A DNA stretch of 64,000 bases, from assembly GCA_963716735.1 (NCBI GenBank), contig OY970321.1, forward strand, positions 1,364,001 through 1,428,000, given 5' to 3'. The notes under the pieces were generated by a model. That model saw nothing but the letters and a program-made list of their open reading frames with translations. It had not been told where the DNA came from and did not search any database. The number at the start of each line of letters is the position of its first letter. Position 1 is the stretch's first letter. The translations under genes were made by a program, and so were the position numbers. The DNA is from VRUE01 sp963716735 (GTDB taxonomy: Bacteria; Actinomycetota; Thermoleophilia; Solirubrobacterales; 70-9). Below, piece after piece: positions 60,701 to 64,000 of this stretch.

Positions 60701-61246
60701 GCCGGTCTCCTTGAACGCCTCGCGGGCGCCGAAGATCGACGCCTTGACCTCGAGGATGTCCTGCGCGGTCTCGATGATGATCAGGTCGGCGCCGCCCTCG
60801 ACCAGGCCCTTTGCCTGCTCGGCGAAGACCTCGACCAGCTTGCGGAAGGAGATGTCGCCCAGGGTCGGGTCGTCGGAGGCGGGCAGGAAGCCGGTCGGCC
60901 CGATCGAGCCGGCGACAAAGCGGTCCTCGCCCGCCGCCTTGCGAGCTATCTGGGCCGCCTTCAAGTTGACCTCGTGGGTGTGCTCGCCCAGCCCCCACTC
61001 CTCGAGCTTCAGCCGCGAGCCCTGGAAGCTGTCGGTCTCGACCACCTCCGCGCCGGCCTCGAGCATCGAGGCGTGGACGCCCTCGATCACGTCGGGGCGG
61101 TTGAGGACCAGCGCCTCGTGGCATTTGCCGAGCAGGCCGCCGTAGTCCTCCTGGGTCAGGTCGAATTGCTCCAGGGTCGCGCCCATACCGCCGTCGAAGA
61201 CGACGACGCGTTCCCTGGTCGCAGCTATGTAGTCGCGCTCGGGCAT
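57713..61246 (-). CDS. metH: cobalamin-dependent methionine synthase
   Basis: 1177 residues, all four modules. Homocysteine domain (1-320): zinc Cys in GLNCSTGPEDM and the CC pair in VGGCCGTTPEH. Pterin domain (about 345-605): GERVNSQGSKKAKELL, QVDSTEPNVIAAAL. Cobalamin domain (about 650-890): DVHDIGKSLVNTIL (DxHxxG, the B12 His) and GLSALLVSTSKQMP. Reactivation domain (about 920-1177) with WGYPACPDQSEH. Methylates homocysteine to methionine. Leaderless start (TAGCCT box 9 nt upstream). Divergent from tatD with H3 hairpin copy B between. Confidence 0.96.
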   Translation of the reverse strand: MPERDYIAATRERVVVFDGGMGATLEQFDLTQEDYGGLLGKCHEALVLNRPDVIEGVHASMLEAGAEVVETDSFQGSRLKLEEWGLGEHTHEVNLKAAQIARKAAGEDRFVAGSIGPTGFLPASDDPTLGDISFRKLVEVFAEQAKGLVEGGADLIIIETAQDILEVKASIFGAREAFKETGRTLPIQCSVSLLPQGGKMLLGTDIQAVLTTLTALDVDVIGLNCSTGPEDMREAIRFLGEHSPLPVHCIPNAGLPLQGPDGETIFPEQPEPLAATLGEFVERYSVGIVGGCCGTTPEHIAAIRERVDGRVPGERPAPGPIEVSSMMTSTPLVQEPRPTLVGERVNSQGSKKAKELLLADDYDGLVQVAEDQVEGGAHVLDICVALTERADEDEQMVAVAERISLTQPAPIQVDSTEPNVIAAALEKIPGRAIVNSINLEAGEDKANVVAPLAKAHGAALIALTIDEIGMAKTAERKVEIAKRIRDLVCEKHGLDAEALIFDALTFTLTTGDDEWKPSAVETIEGIRRIKAEIPGVKTSLGVSNVSFGVGQPARAVLNSVFLHHCVEAGLDLAMVNPNHITPYSEISDSERELTDDLVFNRREDALERFIGHFESKGEEAAEEVGDPTEGMEPEEALHWHILRRKKDGVEEWIDRSNEKIGAVPTLNEVLLPAMKEVGDKFGAGELILPFVLQSAEVMKRAVARLENYLDRIDGHTKGKVVIATVFGDVHDIGKSLVNTILTNNGYTVVDLGKQVPVETIIEAAVENEADAIGLSALLVSTSKQMPICIQELHQRGLEFPVLIGGAAINRDFGRRTLYPHGKESDDVYEPGVFYCKDAFQGLDTMDALVDEAAREALVERIRAEAKTLREKPVVVDDSPPTTDAGVRSAAVTDNPIPESPFQGAQEVEIDLDEVYPYLDRHVLFKLHWGGKGVKGEAWRELVEGDGEEEGFAPRLERMWREQDYLHPRARLGYFPCNSEGNELIVFDPEDPERELERLVFPRQPKHDRICLADFYRPLDSGERDVVALQGVTVGPEVTELIERLEGEGEFAEQLFVHGLGVQSAEGLAEWLHSQVRRGLGIDSDQGRRYSWGYPACPDQSEHEKVWRLLDLEQIGMTLSDGYAVMPEQSTVAIVAHHPQAVYFGMKSGFIPEDKAPDELIAGTERGGQIPPEREPVS

Positions 61247-61255
61247 GGATGAAAG

Positions 61256-61261
61256 AGGCTA
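61256..61261 (-). promoter_or_regulatory. -10 box TAGCCT of metH
   Basis: TANNNT hexamer 9 nt before the ATG at 61246 and 7 bp from the H3 hairpin. Confidence 0.55.
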
Positions 61262-61268
61262 CCGAGGT

Positions 61269-61319
61269 GAGTGCGGTCGACTTTTGAGCCGCTATGCGAG
61301 CAAAAAGTCGACCGCACTC
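61269..61319. repeat. hairpin repeat H3, copy B
   Basis: A perfect 17-bp stem GAGTGCGGTCGACTTTT/AAAAGTCGACCGCACTC (61269-61285 with 61303-61319), then GC/GC and the apical CGC-TAT-GCG with a bulged A, as in copy A at 32928-32972. Exactly 7 bp separate each end from the -10 box of metH (left) and tatD (right). Confidence 0.9.
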
Positions 61320-61326
61320 GTTGGAC

Positions 61327-61332
61327 TAGGCT
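61327..61332 (+). promoter_or_regulatory. -10 box TAGGCT of tatD
   Basis: TANNNT hexamer 9 nt before the ATG at 61342 and 7 bp from the H3 hairpin. Confidence 0.55.
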
Positions 61333-61341
61333 GACGCGGCG

Positions 61342-62109
61342 ATGATCGATTCCCACACGCATCTGTTCCTCTGCGAGCGACCCGAGGCAGAGCTGGTCGC
61401 GGACGCGCTCGCGGCAGGCGTCAACCGCATGCTCAACGTCGGCCTCGGTGGGGAGCAGAACGCCACCGCGATAGGGGCCGCCGAGCGCCATGAGGAGGTC
61501 TTCGCCAGCGTCGGCTGCCACCCGACCGAGGCGAGCGGGTTCGACGACGCGCAAACCGAGGAGATCGCCCGGCTCGCCGCGCACGAGAAGGTGCGGGCGA
61601 TCGGCGAGACCGGGATCGACTACTACCACGAGACGGCCAGCCCGGCCGACCAACGGCGCGCTTTCGAGGCGCAGGTCGCCATCGCCCGTGAGGTCGGGCT
61701 GCCGATCGTCATCCACGGCCGCGACAAGGAGGACGAGACGAAGGCGATCGACGAGATCTTCGCGGTGCTCGACGCCCAGGCCGGCGACACTCCCGTGATC
61801 CTGCACTGCTTCTCCGCCCCCTGGCGCGCCGCCGACGCCGCCGAGCGCGGCTGGTACTGCTCCTTCGCGGGACACACCACCTACCCCAAGTCCGACGATC
61901 TGCGCGAGGCCGCCGCCCAGCTGCCCGACGAGCTGATCCTGGTCGAGACCGACGCCCCGTACCTGGCGCCCCAGACCGTGCGCGGCAAGCCCAACGAACC
62001 CGCCTACGTCGTCGATACCGCCCGTGTCGTCGCCGCGGCGCGCGGGGTCACCTACGAGGAGCTGGAGCGGACCGTCGAGGCGAACGCCCGCGCCCTCTTC
62101 GGCTGGTAG
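61342..62109 (+). CDS. tatD: TatD-family metal-dependent DNase
   Basis: 255 residues. MIDSHTHLFLCE (HxH metal ligands), SVGCHPTEASGF, AIGETGIDYYHET (Glu ligand), PIVIHGRDKEDETKAIDEIF, LHCFSAPWR and LVETDAPYLAPQ (final Asp). 3'-5' exonuclease/hydrolase fold used in DNA damage responses. The tatD-rsmA-ispE order is standard in actinobacteria (the metG/rpf genes that usually flank it are not seen here). 12 bp before rsmA. Confidence 0.93.
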   Translation: MIDSHTHLFLCERPEAELVADALAAGVNRMLNVGLGGEQNATAIGAAERHEEVFASVGCHPTEASGFDDAQTEEIARLAAHEKVRAIGETGIDYYHETASPADQRRAFEAQVAIAREVGLPIVIHGRDKEDETKAIDEIFAVLDAQAGDTPVILHCFSAPWRAADAAERGWYCSFAGHTTYPKSDDLREAAAQLPDELILVETDAPYLAPQTVRGKPNEPAYVVDTARVVAAARGVTYEELERTVEANARALFGW

Positions 62110-62121
62110 ACGACTTCGGCC

Positions 62122-62886
62122 ATGGTCAGGCTCGGGCAGAACTTCCTCGCCGACCCGAACCTACTCGACGCGATCGTCCGCGACGCCGAGCTAGGGGCGA
62201 CCGACGTGGTGCTGGAGGTCGGCGCCGGAGAGGGAGTGCTGACCGAGCGCCTGGCGACCGTTGCCTCGCACGTCCACACGGTCGAGATCGACCGCAATCT
62301 GGAGCCGACGCTGGCACCGCTCGCAGCGCGCCCCGAGGTCGAGTTGCACTGGGGCGATGCGATGAAGCTCGACCTGACCGGCTTCGACCCGGTGCCGAAC
62401 GCGGTCGTCGCCAACCTTCCCTACTCGATCGCCACGCCGCTGATCCTGCGCACGATCGAGCAGCTGCCCTCGGTGCGGCGCTGGACGGTGATGGTGCAGC
62501 GCGAGATAGCCGACCGCCTGCGAGCGGCGCCTGGAAGCCGGACCTACGGCTCACCGAGCGTGCAGACGCAGCTGGCCTGCGAGGTGAAGCTGCTGCGCAC
62601 CGTCGACCCGGCGGTCTTCCGGCCGCGGCCGCGGGTCGAGTCGGCGATCCTGAGCCTGCGCCGCACCGGGGCCGCCGCCGATGCAACCACCCGCGAGCTG
62701 GTCCGCGGGGCCTTTGCCCATCGCCGTAAGTCGCTGGCCCGCTCGCTGGAGCACGTCCGCCCCGGCTCTCTGGGTTCCACCCGCGGCGCCCTGCGTGAGC
62801 TGGGAATACCGGAGGATGCACGCGCCGAGGCGCTCACCCCGGCGGATTTCGCCGCCTTGGCGGGGAAACTGAGCGACGGCGAGTAA
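62122..62886 (+). CDS. rsmA: 16S rRNA dimethyladenosine transferase
   Basis: 254 residues. GQNFLADPNLLDAIV at the start, SAM motif I VVLEVGAGEGVLTERLA, motif IV VVANLPYSIATPLI (NLPY), then VMVQREIADRLRAAPGSRTY and FAHRRKSLARSLEHV. Dimethylates two adjacent adenosines in the 3' helix of 16S rRNA. ATG at 62122; ends 12 bp before ispE. Confidence 0.95.
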   Translation: MVRLGQNFLADPNLLDAIVRDAELGATDVVLEVGAGEGVLTERLATVASHVHTVEIDRNLEPTLAPLAARPEVELHWGDAMKLDLTGFDPVPNAVVANLPYSIATPLILRTIEQLPSVRRWTVMVQREIADRLRAAPGSRTYGSPSVQTQLACEVKLLRTVDPAVFRPRPRVESAILSLRRTGAAADATTRELVRGAFAHRRKSLARSLEHVRPGSLGSTRGALRELGIPEDARAEALTPADFAALAGKLSDGE

Positions 62887-62898
62887 CGCCCACCCCCT

Positions 62899-63750
62899 AT
62901 GCGTATCCACGCCCCCGCCAAGATCAACCTCTGCCTCTTCCTCGGGCCGCGCCGCGACGACGGGCTGCACGCGCTCTGCTCGCTGTTCGAGCCGCTCGCC
63001 CTGGCCGATGCGATCGACGTCTTCGCAGCCGACGCAGACGAGGTCATCTGCCCGGGGATCGAGGGCGAGAACCTCGCCGCCCAGGCGCTTGCGGCACTGC
63101 GGGAGCGCGGCTGGGACGCGCCGCCCCTGCGGGTCGAGATCGAGAAGCGGACCCCCGTCGCCGCCGGGCTCGGTGGCGGCAGCGCCGACGCAGCGGCGAT
63201 CCTGCGCCTCACGCGAGATCCCGCACTCGGGGGCTCCGGCCCGCCGCCGGACCTGGCCGAGATCGCCGCCGAACTCGGCGCCGACGTCCCGTCCCAGCTG
63301 GTTCCTGCCCTCGCCCTGGTGCAAGGGGCCGGGGAGCGAGTCGATCGCCTCCCGGCCCCCGCCTCCCATGCGGTGCTCCTACTACCCGCTGGAGGCGGTC
63401 TAGGCACCGCAGAGGTCTTTGCCGAGGCCGACCGGCTGGGACTCGGCCGCAGCGAGGCGGAGCTGGACGAGCTGGCGGCGAGACTGCGCGAGGCGGCTGG
63501 TGCCGGCGCCTCGCCGCTGGACTACGCCGCGCTGCTCGCCAACGACCTGGAGCCGGCCGCACGCTCGCTGCGACCCGACATCGGCGCAGCGCTCGACGCC
63601 CTGCGCGCAGCCGGCGCCCCGTTGGCCTTCTTAACCGGCTCCGGACCCACCACCGTCGGGCTTTTCCCCACCCTGGCGGAGGCGAAGTCGGCCGCGGCGC
63701 GGCTCGACCGCGACGACGCGATCGTCTGCGAGGCAGGGCGAGCACCGTGA
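62899..63750 (+). CDS. ispE: 4-diphosphocytidyl-2-C-methyl-D-erythritol kinase
   Basis: 283 residues. IHAPAKINLCLFLGPRRDDG, GHMP phosphate loop TPVAAGLGGGSADAAAILRL, and the C-terminal AFLTGSGPTTVGLFPTLAEA (glycine-rich closing motif). Phosphorylates CDP-methylerythritol in the MEP isoprenoid pathway. The stop overlaps the next GTG by 4 bp (GTGA). Confidence 0.94.
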   Translation: MRIHAPAKINLCLFLGPRRDDGLHALCSLFEPLALADAIDVFAADADEVICPGIEGENLAAQALAALRERGWDAPPLRVEIEKRTPVAAGLGGGSADAAAILRLTRDPALGGSGPPPDLAEIAAELGADVPSQLVPALALVQGAGERVDRLPAPASHAVLLLPAGGGLGTAEVFAEADRLGLGRSEAELDELAARLREAAGAGASPLDYAALLANDLEPAARSLRPDIGAALDALRAAGAPLAFLTGSGPTTVGLFPTLAEAKSAAARLDRDDAIVCEAGRAP

Positions 63751-64000
63751 AAATCCAGCTGCCGGAAGACCGGCGCCGGAAACGACTGCTGATCGTCGCG
63801 ATCGCCGCCGCGATCGCCACCGGCTATTACCTGATCAGCCGGGTCATCCCCCACGACGACCTCCAGAACCTGCTGGAAGACGTCTCCAACACGCTCGGGG
63901 CCTGGACCTACCTCCTTGTCGGCTTCTTCGCCTTCGCCGAGACCGGTGCCTTCGTCGGCCTGGTGGTCCCCGGCGAGACGGTGATGCTCCTCGGAGGCGC
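63747..64000 (+). CDS. DedA family membrane protein, 3' end cut by window
   Basis: 84 residues visible from a GTG at 63747 that overlaps the ispE stop. A basic start (QLPEDRRRKRLL), first membrane helix (IVAIAAAIATGYYLI), then YLLVGFFAFAETGAFVGLVV followed by PGETVMLLGG, the conserved FxExGxxxxxxxPGE motif of DedA/SNARE-associated proteins (undecaprenyl-phosphate or phospholipid flippases in relatives). The C-terminal part lies outside the window. Confidence 0.85.
   Translation, partial: MKIQLPEDRRRKRLLIVAIAAAIATGYYLISRVIPHDDLQNLLEDVSNTLGAWTYLLVGFFAFAETGAFVGLVVPGETVMLLGG

Overview
The window is GC-rich, densely packed bacterial DNA, most likely from an actinobacterium of the Thermoleophilia/Solirubrobacterales type. 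The evidence is the actinobacterial-style initiator tRNA (C1-U72), the many GTG/TTG starts, and a gene neighbourhood (tatD-rsmA-ispE ... glmU-prs ... rplY-pth ... mfd-foldase-eno-divIC/ftsB ... ppx) that I recall, from memory only, as the rv1008-rv1026 neighbourhood of Mycobacterium tuberculosis. The lineage is an inference; no rRNA gene is present.

Layout. About 1-26.7 kb is accessory or variable. It holds a flavin monooxygenase (cut by the left edge), several small stress/detoxification-type enzymes (three RibD/DHFR-like proteins, two VOC proteins), an M55 peptidase, a DUF2855 protein, an SDR, a lower-GC island at 6.6-9.7 kb (secreted protein, internally duplicated winged-helix regulator, a 19-codon micro-gene, small winged-helix protein), a lactonase/MmyB-regulator pair around a perfect palindrome, an ABC exporter, a UvrA-like ATPase, an AraC/VOC pair, Mug glycosylase, two MFS pumps, an AI-2E family protein, a phosphodiesterase and an internally deleted IS481-type element. 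About 26.8-64 kb is mostly core: tRNA-fMet, ppx, a ThDP enzyme, tRNA-Leu, an ECF sigma factor with a fused zinc anti-sigma module, an R2-like diiron protein, class I aldolase, enolase, Mfd, Pth, L25, PRPP synthetase, GlmU, tRNA-Gln, MetH, TatD, RsmA, IspE and a DedA protein (cut by the right edge).

The most unusual content is non-coding. Several kinds of long hairpin repeat occur here, most as two copies in this one window. Copies share loops or internal loops, while their stems differ in sequence but stay paired (compensatory change). They sit at stop codons, between divergent promoters, beside tRNA genes, inside one coding region, and on both sides of a DUF559/AbiEi-like gene next to tRNA-Gln. 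Two further structured intergenic regions (5545-5762 minus strand and about 28000-28408) look like small RNAs ending in terminator hairpins. Many genes also have a TANNNT box 6-12 nt before the start codon, which indicates leaderless or near-leaderless mRNAs and was used to choose several starts.
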